Assembly: GCA_003988855.1 (NCBI GenBank)
Contig: QYAI01000040.1
Span: 62,001 to 126,000, forward strand
Direction: 5' to 3'
Source: Arachnopeziza araneosa
Lineage: Eukaryota; Ascomycota; Leotiomycetes; Helotiales; Arachnopezizaceae
DNA length: 64,000 nucleotides
Shown here: positions 45,127 through 56,744 of the stretch, in pieces
Layout: each line of letters begins with the position of its first letter
How positions within the stretch are numbered: position 1 is the first letter of the stretch
The notes under the pieces: model-generated
The model's input: the letters and a program-made list of their open reading frames with translations, nothing else
What the model was told of the DNA's origin: nothing
Database searches by the model: none
Position numbers and translations under genes: made by a program

Positions 45127-48100
45127 CACGACGGGACGAGGGTTGCCGGGCCTCTTATGATGGTCCGCAAGAGGATCTGATATGATTCCAAGTGGCTGAG
45201 TGCGCGGGAAGGTCAAGCTTGAGGTGTTGGATGTTTAGGGTTCCGGAAACATGACCCGGCTGGTCTTTTTAGACGAGTTGATTCCGCGGAATCCGAATGA
45301 GGATGCGAGGCCAAACCACCGGGTGATGGTGGATGCTGGTTGATGGTAGATTGTCCGTGAATGCGTTGAACCGGGTGTGCTTGGCAGTGCGATGCCTCTC
45401 GATAATTTCCAGTGGGCAAATGGAAGTGGGCAAATGGAGACTAGCGTCAATTTCAACCTCATCACAGCTTCGTCACTGGTACCAACTAGTACCTGCTCTT
45501 CTCTCCTCCCATCATTTGCTCACGTCCAGAATCACCATCTCTTTCTTGCACTTTGCGCTCCCTAGTGTTTCCTCACTCTGTAAGCCTGCGATCCTGATGG
45601 GATCCTGAGTTTGACACTGAATCTAGCGCCAGGATGTCAGCCACAGCGACCCCTGAATGCATCCATCCACGAGCCACACACAAGTACCTCCCTCCTGCAC
45701 CTTGGTATCTCCATCGCCTTGTACCACGGTGGGCCAACGTCTGCTCATGCCCTCGCTCGGTCGGGAGCGCTCAGAACCTCATTATTGCCTTCAATTTCTT
45801 TTCATCCGCTTTCAATCTCGGTCCGAACACTCTTGCCAAAGCATAAGATTGAGATCTGTCCTCCCTCGCGAGCACCGTTTCAAGAATTGGACGCTCAGGC
45901 CAGATTGAGGGTTTAAGCACATCCAGTCTCATTGGTCAATGGCCGTTTGTAAAATGAGCTTCAAGCATTCATTGTTGTTTCTCGGGAGTCAGCATGATTC
46001 TTTTCAAGGTCGAACGCTTGACGGATCAGATACCATTGTATCCAGATCCTGGCACCCCAACCTTGCACGACGGTGCGGTGCGTGCTGCGGTTTTCATCCA
46101 GAAAAACGATCATGACCCTCATGCCATGCCTCCCTCGCTGTCTCACCGCTCAAACAAGCATGGGCCCGACACAGCCATCCAGACGCCGCATTCCAGCCCA
46201 GCAAACGAGTCGAGCACGCGAGGTTGAGCTTAGCTACTACGTGCAGTAAGGTGGTACCCAACTTTGCTTTCCTATGGTTCGGTGATTGAGGCTGTCCTCG
46301 CTGTGGGACCAAGATGCCCCTCCCCCACCCTTCTTCCGCATCCCTAGGAGAGTTTTCCGATTCCTTGGGCGCGTTGACCAGTCGAGGGAAGGGGAAGGCG
46401 CCGACAATCTCCCATTGCCTCCAGTGGCTTTTCCAAATCGACATGTCTGTGGAAGGAGTAAGGCATAATATCGGCAAGCGACCGAGCAGCAACCTATTTT
46501 CTGCACGTCTCACGCATGCCCAGTAGCTAATCCTAAAAACGCCGATATCTGTCTCCAATTATGATCTTCAGATGTGGAGTCGCGTCCCGAGAGCATCGAT
46601 CAATCGTCTTGTTGTCAAATTCAAACAAACAAACAAGGAGTACAATGGCATATTGCAGATGATTTTCACAAGGCACATTTAAATGCCATAAACTTTCTTC
46701 GTTTGATCTTATTATTGATGGAACGGAACCGAACAATGACAGCACGGCCATTCCCAATTATGCGGCACAGCTAATGCACAGCATAGGCTAGAACAAGTGC
46801 TAAAGCTGCTTCTGCCGCAGCTACAGCCCTTCCTGATAAAGGCCGTGTGTTGACCGAAGCGGCCTCGTCTGATGGTCAGAGTATTTCAAATTGAACTAAA
46901 ACACTGCAATGGCTTGAGATTCAAAAGCAATGCACACGTTCACTGCTGACGTGGAAAAACGGAAATAGGGTTCAAGGCCAAACTAGCTTTATTTTTTATC
47001 ACACTCTTCCAGAAACGCCTTCTCCGGCGCAAGTCACCTTTTGGTCGTTTGGGTTCCGCTGATGCAGCATTTATACATGGATTCCATGCCATCTTGGGCT
47101 CTGAAGAAGCGTCGTTTCTGGCTTAATTTGCCCCAACTACCGTGTAACGAGGGAATCTCACATGACTGATGCGCACACACCGCCAAAAGTTAGGCTGGCG
47201 AGCTGTGAGGTCCCGTCGCTGAATGAATGGCAACAATGGACGACCACATGGCGATTATGATTCTCGGTTCTGGTAGGTCACAATACCCCGGCGTGCAAAC
47301 GGAGAATATTTGGGTCCCCTGGATTGAGACCTGTTGACAGCACACACCATATCCGAAATTTGCTTTGTTTAGGCATCGAGTTGCCGAACCCTTCTCGGAA
47401 TGAAATCCCAACTGATACCAAGTCCTATATCAGCCACTTTATATACGTTAGTGGCTTAGGAAATGCTCAACTCGGTGACCTGGTAAGTGTCTCCACGAAG
47501 ATCGTGGTTCATGGAAAGCCTCTTTGAGGCGCTGCAAGCCATGGAGATCTCAGCCCTGGAACCTAGTCGTCCTAGACTGACAACCATGTATGCTTTGCAA
47601 ACTTGACCGCCAGTTCGTTGGTCCTGGCGGGCAATCCAAGATCTGAAGTGTTTGGTGCTTCTGCTGACTGGACGCCTGGAATTCAATCCATGGACTCCAT
47701 GGCTGGGACAACAAGCTTCGTCTTAAAGGGTAACAGTCAGAGCGACAGTGCAACATGAAGCGTCTGCGATGTTGAGATTGCGCACAGACATGTACCCAAA
47801 ACAGTCTCGAGGGGTTGCAGAGGTCAGAGATTATATAATGTGAGTTTCAACGCCTCTACGCATGGTTTCAACGGCAATCGCTACCCCATCGCGGAGCATG
47901 AGCCTTCTTTGCCAGAGCCCAAGCTGGGCAAGCATTATGATTCCTCCAGTTCACTCAGTTCATGCATGAATTCGTGGCCACGCCCTAGCTCATTTTCCTC
48001 CACAAGTCCACCTTACAGCACCCCTCCCCCTCCCCTGCGCACTCCCCACCATAGATGGCACACTCTATTATTGCATCGTGCGCATCTTCCCGACAGTCCG

Positions 48101-48752
48101 TACGGGATAGCTTCGCAACCATGTACCTACTACCGACTGGGAGATCTCCAGTTCGAACAATCTCCTTGTATGCTTAACCTCCCTACCCAAGTCAAGCACT
48201 TCTTGACGTATCGTTCCGTCGACGCTACTTGGTTACACTTTCTTCTGCTCTCGTCTCATATTTGCCATTGGCTCTCTCCCCCGAAGCTCTTTTCCCAATC
48301 ATGTTGATGGCCGTTACCAACTACGCGAGCCACGCACCTGCTTCTTGAGGAGGGCCCTGAAAAGGAACGTTGTCCGTCCTCGTCAGAGGAGGGTCGTCTC
48401 AAATCCCTATTCTTCCGACTGCCTGCCAATCCTTGAAGGCCCATCTAGCTTGACAGAAGTTACTTCTCTCGTTTCACGTCAGCCAACCTGTTCGCGTCTG
48501 TCAAACATCTTCCCTGGCTGCATACAGTCTTTTCTTGCTTTTGGATTTCCTGCATCCTTTTCCCTTAACAAGACGGTTAAATTTAAGGAATATCATACCT
48601 CTCGACCAGCTTATTCTGCTGCCTATTTTCGATAAGGCTGAGGTAGACAGGCCGAGACTCCACTTCGGCAGGCCAGGTCTTTCTATACGTACCAGGCCGT
48701 GCACATATGACCCGTCTTGCCTTGACGGCATCGGTAATTTCATACCGTCATC
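45127..48752. other. Large intergenic region upstream of the Myb gene
   Basis: 3.6 kb without a supported gene, the longest such stretch in the second half of the window. Many frames of 60-155 codons occur on both strands, overlapping each other, with no family resemblance. Pyrimidine-rich blocks dominate 47990-48060 and 48740-48780 just before the Myb start. It may include a long transcribed leader with upstream frames, as is common for fungal developmental regulators. Confidence 0.45.
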
Positions 48753-49959
48753 GTGGATATCTCCCTCCTCCTCAAGTCCTCAGACTCAAATGAGTCTGAA
48801 TCATCATCACCACCTACTCAGAGACCGCACACGAGGTCTTCCTCCATCCCTTCCTCGGCGGGACAATCCGACTTTCCATCCTATGCCCACGCCCACCCAC
48901 CTGGGCCCTCGGGGAAGAGAACTATGCCTCCTCACCCGGCCGAGTCTCCTGCAAAGAAGCAGAGTAAATGGTCTGCAGAGGAAGATGCCTTGATCATTGA
49001 TTTGAGAGGGAGAGGAATGAAATGGGAGGATATCTCAAAACGGCTTCCTGGTCGAAGTGCAATCAGCTGCAGATTGCACTATCAGAATTATCTGGAGAGA
49101 AGGAGTGAATGGGATGAAGAGAAGAAGAATAAGCTTGCTAGACTATACGAGAGGTAAACTTCTTTTTCCAAATCTATTTTCTTCCGTCTCTCCTTCTACT
49201 TTTAGAAATTCCAGGTGTTGTTGGCCAGAACTAATCCCCGCCCGCAGATTCAAGCCAGAGATGTGGTCCAAAGTCGCCGAAGAAATGGCTGTCCCATGGC
49301 GCGCAGCAGAAGCAATGCACTGGCAACTCGGCGAAGCAGACATGGCAAGACGAGCCGGCGTAGTTCCCTTCTCCCTCTCCAATGTAGCCATCGACTCACC
49401 CTCCTCCTCGGGACCATCAACCCACCGCGCATCTCCCACCCGCAGCCACTCTCGCGGTCACTCGCACTCCGCTTCGCAGTCATCCATGGGCACCTCCACT
49501 CCTCGTGGCCACTACTCTCGTCCCCCATCAGCGCATTCTCATTCACATTCCATTTCCCACCCGCCATCGCAATCGCATTCACACCCTCTCCCCACCACCA
49601 CCATGTCCAGCTCGTCCCGCACCCTCGCCGCACGTCGAGAATCCACACCCCGCAGCGTACCACCCGTCTCTCCCAGCGAAGGCATCGCCTTAGCCGCCAT
49701 CGGCTCCGGACGAGGCATGCCCGGGCCCGGACAGTATCTCCCCAGCGTAGCGGAGATGACCACGGGGGTAAGCCCTTACAACACGCCTGCGTTCGCGATG
49801 AGCATGAGCCCTGGAGGGGGATACGTGAGTCCGGGACCGACGCTGCCAAGTCTCTCGATGGGAGGAGTACCGAATCTGATGGGCGAGCCGAGTCGGAGCG
49901 AAGGGAAGCGTCGACATAGTCCAGAGGGAAGACAAAGAGATACAAGGAGACGACATTGA
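48753..49959 (+). CDS. Myb/SANT-domain DNA-binding protein
   Basis: Exons are 48753-49153 and 49248-49959; 370 residues. A Myb/SANT repeat lies at about residues 70-120: SKWSAEEDALIIDLRGRGMK, then WEDISKRLPGRSAISCRLHY, with the regularly spaced Trp residues and the RS.ISCR.HYQNYL recognition helix. A second, weaker repeat starts at EWDEEKKNKLARLYERFKPEMW and crosses the intron. The N-terminus is Ser/Pro-rich; the rest (about 170-370) is disordered and rich in His-Ser repeats (HSHSHSISH), Pro and Gly, ending in a basic RRHSPEGRQRDTRRRH. Likely a nuclear transcription regulator. The two Myb units and the protein size recall several fungal developmental Myb factors, but I cannot assign an orthologue. 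Upstream is an unusually long gene-free region. Confidence 0.88.
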
Positions 49960-50988
49960 GTTGAGATTCTCGAGAAACAAGGAAGAAAAGAAAGAAAAGA
50001 AAACAAATCACTTGTGCAACAGATGAGAGAAACAGAAAGAGCTGCTCAGATTGGAGGAGGAAAGAGGATAGACATTTGCACTGGCACTGGCACTGGCGCA
50101 AACACCCAAAATTTCATCTTGTTCTGTAGCATTTTAGCTTTATCTTGGTTTGGCTTGCTTGCTCTTGCTTTTGGGATATGGGTTACGGAAGTCATTCGAG
50201 CATAGCGCGGGGAAGGAGCAAGAAGGCAAGATAAAGAAAAGAAATAAAGAGAGGGGGCGCGAGGGGAGCATGTTCAGAGATTTGATTTGCGTTATGAGGG
50301 CAACTTTTTCCATTTTCTCCACACGTTCGACCTTTAACATTTATTGTTTCAATGTTCGATATGGAATCCGAGGCGGTCAAACATCGATTACCGGTAATAA
50401 CGATCGCGACGCTTGTGCTTTACTTATGAATTTGCTATGGGAAATGACACGGCTGGCTTGCATGGAGTTTATGTTCAGGTGTGGACTGGGCCGACCAAAA
50501 CGGTGTTTGAGGTTAGCTGACTTTGTTTTTTGGACACTTTGGTCGGCTGGTTCGGTTTGGCTTTCTAGACTTGTATTAGGAAGAAGTGCTTGTTGCGCGG
50601 GATTTGGATTGAATTGTTTGATTGGATTGGACTGGACTGGACTGGACTGGACTGGATTGGGATGGGATTCGCTTGTATTATTAATTATCATCTGTTTGCT
50701 TCGCCATAGTATTTGTAGCTCAAGATATAAATTCCCATCCCTAGATCAAGTTTTGGTCCTGGGACCGCGAGGGAGTCTCATCTTGGTGCCTGGGACTGAC
50801 GCATGGTCTACTGCGCTTGTTGAGCTGGGAGACTTCCAGATGGGGCTGCGTGCGGCTGATTTTCTTGACCGCTGATTGCAGGTCCTCTGTATCGTCCCAT
50901 GACTAGTCCCACTCTCAGCCAGACTCCCATCAGCTAGTCCAGAACGAAATGCTTCGTGACACGAGCCAAAAGCCGATTCGATATCATC
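49960..50988. other. Convergent 3' region between Myb gene and TRM9
   Basis: About 1 kb between convergent stops. It contains the pentamer repeat at about 50627-50665. Open frames here are unsupported. Confidence 0.45.
50622..50665. repeat. GGACT pentanucleotide microsatellite
   Basis: A run of TGGAC/TGGAT pentamers, five of them perfect, in untranslated sequence between two convergent genes. Confidence 0.85.
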
Positions 50989-51702
50989 TCACATCAAGGC
51001 CACAGACCGCCGGCAGATGGCCCACCAGTTATCCTTCTCATAGCCGCTCTCGACGACCTCTCCGCCCACGCTCTGGACGTCGGCGTCCAGCTCCCCGTTC
51101 CGGTACAGATGGTAGTAGCGTTGAAAGGTGCGGTCCCCGTCGCTGTCCTTGCTCTGCGCGTTCTTCATGACCCACGGAACCATCACATCTTGCTCGCCAC
51201 CCGCGTCCCACCCTCGGCGGCTGGACTTCTGCTCCAGCGCCCAGACATAGATGAGTGCTCTCCCTCCTCCCGTGGGCCCATCCTTCAGCGTCTCCAAGAT
51301 GGATCTGACCGCCTCCCTGCGCCGCTCGCTCGTACTCAGGTGGTGCACGACGGCAATACAGATGACGAAGTCAAAGCGGCCTTGCTGGTGCGGAAGGGCG
51401 AGGGTGTCGGCCACGAGCACATCGTGGGGTTCGTTCCTCTTCGCAATCGTCACGAGATTCGTCGAGCGGTCGCTGCCGATGATGAAGATGTTCTTGTTCA
51501 CGGCGAGGTATTTGCCATTTCCGCAACCGACATCGAGTCCCACGGAACCGGGGGCCAGCGACTGGAGGAAAGATTCTACAATGGGCCAGGGTTTGTATCT
51601 CGTGGATGAGAAGTGCGAGGCTATCTGTTCGTATACGGCGTGCACATGTTTCTCCTCATAAGACTCCGGGATGTTGTCCTCGACGATGTCTGAAGTTGCC
51701 AT
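50989..51702 (-). CDS. TRM9: tRNA wobble-uridine methyltransferase Trm9
   Basis: Methylates the carboxymethyl group on uridine 34 of certain tRNAs to give mcm5U and mcm5s2U, using SAM with Trm112 as partner. Single exon, 237 residues, the normal size for the fungal protein (animal ALKBH8 adds an oxygenase domain that is absent here). The SAM motif I is GLDVGCGNGKYL, preceded by the family signature EKHVHAVYEQIASHFSSTRY and KPWPIVESFL. Motif II/III region: IGSDRSTNLV, DVLVADTLALPH and FDFVICIAVVHHLST. The C-terminal half carries GGRALIYVWALEQ and a final RYYHLYRNGELDAD. Divergent from the ubiquitin protease gene over about 800 bases. Identification is strong. Confidence 0.95.
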   Translation of the reverse strand: MATSDIVEDNIPESYEEKHVHAVYEQIASHFSSTRYKPWPIVESFLQSLAPGSVGLDVGCGNGKYLAVNKNIFIIGSDRSTNLVTIAKRNEPHDVLVADTLALPHQQGRFDFVICIAVVHHLSTSERRREAVRSILETLKDGPTGGGRALIYVWALEQKSSRRGWDAGGEQDVMVPWVMKNAQSKDSDGDRTFQRYYHLYRNGELDADVQSVGGEVVESGYEKDNWWAICRRSVALM

Positions 51703-52499
51703 GATGAGATGGGGGCAGATGTCGTCAAAAGAAGCTTAGCACGAGAAATGTCCATCCCATTAAGACATGACGAACAAGATTCCTTGTTGATGACAATGTG
51801 TGGGGCAAGTCCGACCTCAAGATCTGGGGATGGCCCGCTAGCTGAAGAAACGGGCAGCTAACCAGTTTAAGCAGAGCAAGCGAGTGCTTTAGTGAGGCTG
51901 GAAATTTTCAGCCTCTGAGATGATGCGACTGCATCCATCATTCACTTCACCACGGCCAACCAACGCCCAACCACCACGAACAACTCATGCTGAATCAACT
52001 ATAGCTTCGGGTCTTTGAAAGAGCAGTTCATTCACATTTTTATCTGCTTGGACGACTCGAGTCCACTTCCATCTCTTCAATTCTTGGCCCCCGAACATCC
52101 GTCTCCATGCCAGATTCTGTCATATACCGTGAAGATATATTGCCAGTCCTTGATAAGGAGCACATATTTATTCTCGTGTATATAGCAAGGTGTATTGAAT
52201 TGGTAAGAGGGAGTTGAAAGGGTGGTGGCAGGCGCATTGTCGCTCTGCGTTTCGGCAACCGCCCATTTGAAGTATATTCGTGAGGACAATAAAACCCATT
52301 GTAATTCTCCTTGGAGCCTATTTTAAACAAGCTTTTCGTTGGAAATACAGTAGGAGGCCTTGTCCTGGTGAATTGCAACTCCTTAGAGACAATATAAATT
52401 GATGCTCGGGTCAACCTTACAACACTCCGGCTACAAACAACAATAGAACGAACACCACAATACCAATATTCGCGTTCTACACTCACAATAGACAACACC
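51703..52499. promoter_or_regulatory. Region between TRM9 and the ubiquitin protease gene
   Basis: 797 bases between divergent starts. It must hold both promoters. A minus-strand frame of up to 194 codons crosses into the protease gene's first exon and is a shadow. No specific factor site is claimed. Confidence 0.4.
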
Positions 52500-54015
52500 A
52501 TGGGGACCAAGTATATGAAGAGAGGGGCCTTTCGGCCTCTCATCCTCTCCTCTTCCTCTTTGTCGCACCGGTTCACGCGCAAAAGATACCAGTACTTGAA
52601 GCTCCTCATACTCAAGCACCGCATCCTCTCTCATCTGGAACGTCGTTCTAGATATCGCAGTCTCTCTCGTCTTGAGTATCGTCTCAAATATCGCCGCCAT
52701 CATTCAAAGATGGCCGTCACTGGTTCTGAAAAGCGTCAGCGCCCAGCTGAGACCATCTTAGAGGGGTTATCACCGGTCAAGAGAGCCAAGCCGTCGCCAA
52801 AGCCAGGTAAGATAATGCTGTCATGGTCCTCCTAATGAAACCTACTGATTGTTGTCTAGTTGATCTAGAAGAGCTGGTTGCAAACCCAGCTCCGAAGAAA
52901 CCCGCTTCGGTTTCCACCAGCAAGGATGCCGACGCCTATGCTCGTCGGGTCAAGGTCAAGAAGACCTCGGTCAGTGTAATGCCCCTTTCAAATATCACAG
53001 CTGATCGAATCCAGACCAAGAAGCTCACCACGTCGTGGAAGCATCTCCCAGCCTCTGCCCAGCAGGGTATGCACAACCCAGGCGTACTCTGCTACCGCAA
53101 TTCCTTGCTCCAATCTCTCTTGCACACCCCAAAGTTTGTGAATTGGGCAAGAGAACACAACCCAAAAGATTGCGTTCACAAGGGAAAGAAGCCGTGTATT
53201 GCTTGCCCGCTCAAGGAACTGGTAGAGGCGTACTGGGGTGGTGGAGCTGCAGCGCTCCACCACGCCTTACACTCCTACCAAAAGGCCATGGCGGCAAATG
53301 GAGGCGCATCGGGTGCACTCGCGGGACAAGCAGATCCCGAAGAACTCCTCTCAAAGTTGACGCAGGTGTTGAGCGAGCAGTTACCATCCTCGTAAGTCGA
53401 ATTGTGTTAGATGCTTTCCAAGCTTCCGACTAATAGATGGTCAGCCACTTCGCCATCTTCGAAGCATTCTCTCGCACACTCCTCATCACAACCATGAAGT
53501 GCAGGAAATGCGGCCACGTCTCAACCACGAGAGAGACAGAGGGAACCATCTCTCTGCATATCAAACCCCGGATCAAGGGTGGATCGCTCTCCGACTACGT
53601 CGACAGCCACCTCAATTTCCCTGTCGACGAGTATCGCTGCGATAAGTGTAATGACAACGCACGCAAGCACCGTTCGCGTCGGATCTCCCATTCGGCGGAT
53701 ATGTTGGTGGTCCAGCTGAAGCGCTTTGACTGGAACGGACACAAGGACTCTGCCCCAATCCTCATCCCGCAAATCCTCGACCTGGACCAGCACCGCGCCT
53801 CAACCAACACCGCCTCCTCAAAATACCACCTCTCTTCCGTCATCTCTCACTCTGGTAGCCGAAACTTTGGCCATTACATCTGCACGGCCAAGGATGGAAA
53901 CGAGACTTGGCACACGTTCAATGATAAGGGAATGAACCAGACGACAGCTGCCGCTGCTACTCATGGTGGCTTGAAGAATTTCACGCCGTACATTCTCTTC
54001 TACCAGAGAAGGTGA
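52500..54015 (+). CDS. Ubiquitin-specific protease (peptidase C19)
   Basis: Cleaves ubiquitin from proteins. Exons are 52500-52806, 52860-53391 and 53445-54015; 469 residues. The catalytic domain begins near residue 175. The Cys box reads HNPGVLCYRNSLLQSLLH: the nucleophilic Cys and the Asn five residues before it (oxyanion position) are both kept, although the usual LGNTC is replaced by PGVLC. A CRKCG...CDKC zinc pair lies in the fingers region (about 305-360). The His box is VISHSGSRNFGHYIC, followed by WHTFND, and the protein ends FTPYILFYQRR as expected. Residues 1-75 are very rich in Arg/Lys/Leu (RRSRYRSLSRLEYRLKYRR), possibly nucleolar targeting or an over-extended start; an in-frame ATG at MAVTGSEKRQRP is a credible alternative. 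Size and layout resemble USP36/USP42-type enzymes. Confidence 0.92.
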
Positions 54016-54855
54016 AGTGAGCGAGCTGGTCTCTTTCGAAGCGCGACTTCTTCTCGAGCCGTTGCGCAGCTCTGCTCTCTTGCACGGCGCCGAGAGTACC
54101 TCCTCCAGTCATTCCTGGAGGTGGGGGAAGTTCCACGCATCAGGGTGCTGTTTTCGATTCCAACACCACAGCCAGCCCATCTGTACCACCTCTCTGTATC
54201 CGCACCCAGATCTCTTTTTTTCCGCCCGCGCCATCCATGTAGATAGATACCAGGGAAGAGACCCTCGCGCTGTGTGCTGCTATTTCTTTCTTCTGACGCG
54301 GCTTGGAGCATAGTCATGATACCCGTGGGGACCACCTCACTTGCAATTGGTCGTTTGTCGTTTGATCGGGGATTTGTATGATAGGTGTTGCATATGAAAT
54401 CATGGTTCCAAGGGCTGTTTCCCGTGAATAAGTGAGTGAGCTTGAACATGGTGATGATTGGCTCTGCCTGCTAGGACTCTCGCGATGGTGAAGCCAATGT
54501 TTATATGGGAGCATTGTGTGGGTATTTTTCAAGCATCAGTGTAGAGATTAGATTGGAGTTTGTGTGTGAAAGATCGAAATTGAGGAGTCGAGGAGTCGAG
54601 GAGTCGAGGAGTCGAGGAGTCGAGGAGTCGAGGAGTCGAGAAGAGATTAGTGAGATTACCTAGGTATGAAGTTGGCTGTTTGGTCTCCAAAGTGGAAGGC
54701 CTAAGTAGCGGTCTCTTTTGACAACAGAAGCTATAAGGAAAGAGCCGGTCTGATTTGTGTCTCTGAAACTAGTAGCTTTAGAAAAAGAAACATCACAACT
54801 CTATCAAGGGCTCAAAGTTTGACAAGTACATTCGAGTTACATCTACGAAAGCCAT
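54016..54855. other. Convergent 3' region with octamer repeats
   Basis: 840 bases between two convergent genes. The octamer repeat is listed separately. A 149-codon minus-strand frame here overlaps the end of the protease gene and is unsupported. Confidence 0.45.
54581..54641. repeat. Octanucleotide minisatellite (GAGGAGTC)
   Basis: The unit gaggagtc is repeated head to tail about seven times without change, then breaks into gagaagag. It lies in untranslated sequence between convergent genes. Confidence 0.9.
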
Positions 54856-56101
54856 CTATTTCCCATTCAACTCGCTTTTCGCATCAAAGACATCCGTCTC
54901 GATCAACTTGGGATACTCCAACCCACCCTGGCGTCTGACTTCATCCATCGTCTCCATGATGACGATGCTCTCCTCCCAGCTCAGGCCATCACTCTGCTTC
55001 TTTCCATCTCTCAGACACCTCGCGACCTCATCCGCCTCCCAGAACATGCCATGACCCCACCCCTTCCCATTCTTACTCGGGCGTTCCTTGTCCTTTGGAA
55101 TAATACAAGCGACCTCCTCAACCCGGCCCAACTCGCCAACTTTCAAGACGCGGTAGTGTTCCGGTCGATAGATGGGCCCAATGACCTGGATCTCACCCTT
55201 CGTCCCTTGAATCCGGACCGCTGCTCCGGCAGCTGGGCTTGCTTCACCATCAGGAGTAGTCGAGACCCTGAGACTCGTCGTCGCAATGCCCATGGTCTTC
55301 TGCCCTGGCCAATTGAGCAGGATCGTGGTCGACTCATCTGCCCCCGTCCTCTCATACTTTTGAATCTTCGCTAGAATCTCTGGTTTCTCCTTCGCTCCTC
55401 CTTGCAGGTGATACAGAATCTGAAAAACCCACGTCAAACTATAGATGCCCAGATCTAGCAATGCACCCCCGGCGAGATTTACATTGACCATGCGATTCTC
55501 ATCCGGGAACGCTAGACTCCCATCCTCCTTCGCATTCCCATACGACAGATCCGCTGAAACGCGATGGACCTTCCCGATGGCCCCATCGGAGACCAATTCT
55601 CGGATTTTAATACTGAGGGGGAAATAGCGGGTCCAGACTGCTTCCATCAAGAAGAGATTCTTCTCTCTCGCCGTCTCGACCAACTTCTTCGCTTGAGCAG
55701 CATTGACCGTGAATGCCTTTTCACACAGGACGTTCTTCCCGGCGAGGAGGCAGAGCATGGTGTTCTGGAAGTGATGCGAGTGCGGCGTGGCTACGTAGAT
55801 GACATCCACGTCTGGGTCCTGGACTAGCTCAGCATAGGAACCGTATGCTTTGGCCGTCGAAGGCGCGCCGATATCTTTGAGAAATGCACTCGCGCGTGAC
55901 GCCGACGAGGACGATGCGGCCGCTGCGACGATGTGTTGTACGTCGTGAACATCTCGGGTAGCTGGATTAGTGAGGAGATCCTTGGTGAAAGCTGGGGATA
56001 GTTAGTCTACTTTTGATATCACAGGTTGAGATGTATATACTTGTGGCTATTCCTCCCGTGGCAAGGATACCCCATCTTACAGCGTATGGCTTCGAAGCCA
56101 T
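54856..56101 (-). CDS. Gfo/Idh/MocA dehydrogenase (dihydrodiol or D-xylose dehydrogenase type)
   Basis: NAD(P)-dependent sugar or dihydrodiol dehydrogenase. Exons are 56041-56101 and 54856-55991, joined after ACA-A over a 49-base intron; 398 residues. The Rossmann fold starts at once: YAVRWGILATGGIATTFTKDL. The family motif AGKNVLCEKAFTVNAAQAKK includes the catalytic Lys of EKA(F/P). Next comes MEAVWTRYFPLS, typical of the trans-1,2-dihydrobenzenediol / D-xylose 1-dehydrogenase subgroup, and GGALLDLGIYSLTWVFQILY. The C-terminal half has the sheet domain (GTKGEIQVIGPIYRPEHYRV). No neighbouring sugar genes sharpen the substrate. Intact by all visible landmarks. Confidence 0.92.
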
Positions 56102-56744
56102 TGTGAGGAATTCAGAAGATGATTGACTCGAGATTGATAGGTCAAGTAAGAGATATTGAGACTCTTCAGGATTACGAAGAATAATGATGCTGCCTCGAGG
56201 TTTGTCGTCTTGAGAAGCTTCTCTCTCTGGGTAGCTCGCTATACGAGTAGTGGGGCAGCACCAAGCGACCCTTCATTTTGCCTAATCTCGAGGTCCTCTC
56301 CTGCCCTGCTCTCCACCGCGACCCCTTCCCCATTGAGTAATTTCCTCCATTGGGCGTCTGAGAATCTTGGGTGTATATCGCGGGTTACTATTTTGAGCGG
56401 GTACAGTACCTCAGTTATGCGGTGTGGATTAACACAAAATCAACCATCACCAAACGAGCCACCCCTTTCTCTCACAAGCGACATGGAATAAACAGAATCA
56501 GACAAAGGGTTGCATGCAGAAAAATGCTTGATTGATTGATTGATTTCATATTTTGGTTTTGGTCTCGTCCCATCTCGAATTAGTTCGCTCCACCCAAAAT
56601 CACACCCATTTAAGTATTAAAACAGAGAAACCGCAAAGATCCATCCGCCGGTACATGCCCCATCCGATCCAAGAACAGACTACATCATCCATGGTCATCA
56701 TCGATCCTACGCATCCAGACGTCACACGGTACGCCGTGCCAGAT
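56102..56744. other. Intergenic region with short ATTG repeat
   Basis: 643 bases on the promoter side of the dehydrogenase gene and the 3' side of the surface-protein gene. It has a short ATTG tandem run (about 56531-56545). No gene is supported. Confidence 0.4.

Noticed and set aside
45961..46558. 154-codon minus-strand frame
   Set aside because: No family resemblance, no splice context, and similar-length frames exist on the other strand.
49250..50101. 283-codon minus-strand open frame
   Set aside because: It is antisense to the Myb gene's His/Ser-rich exon; the length comes from biased codons on the true coding strand.
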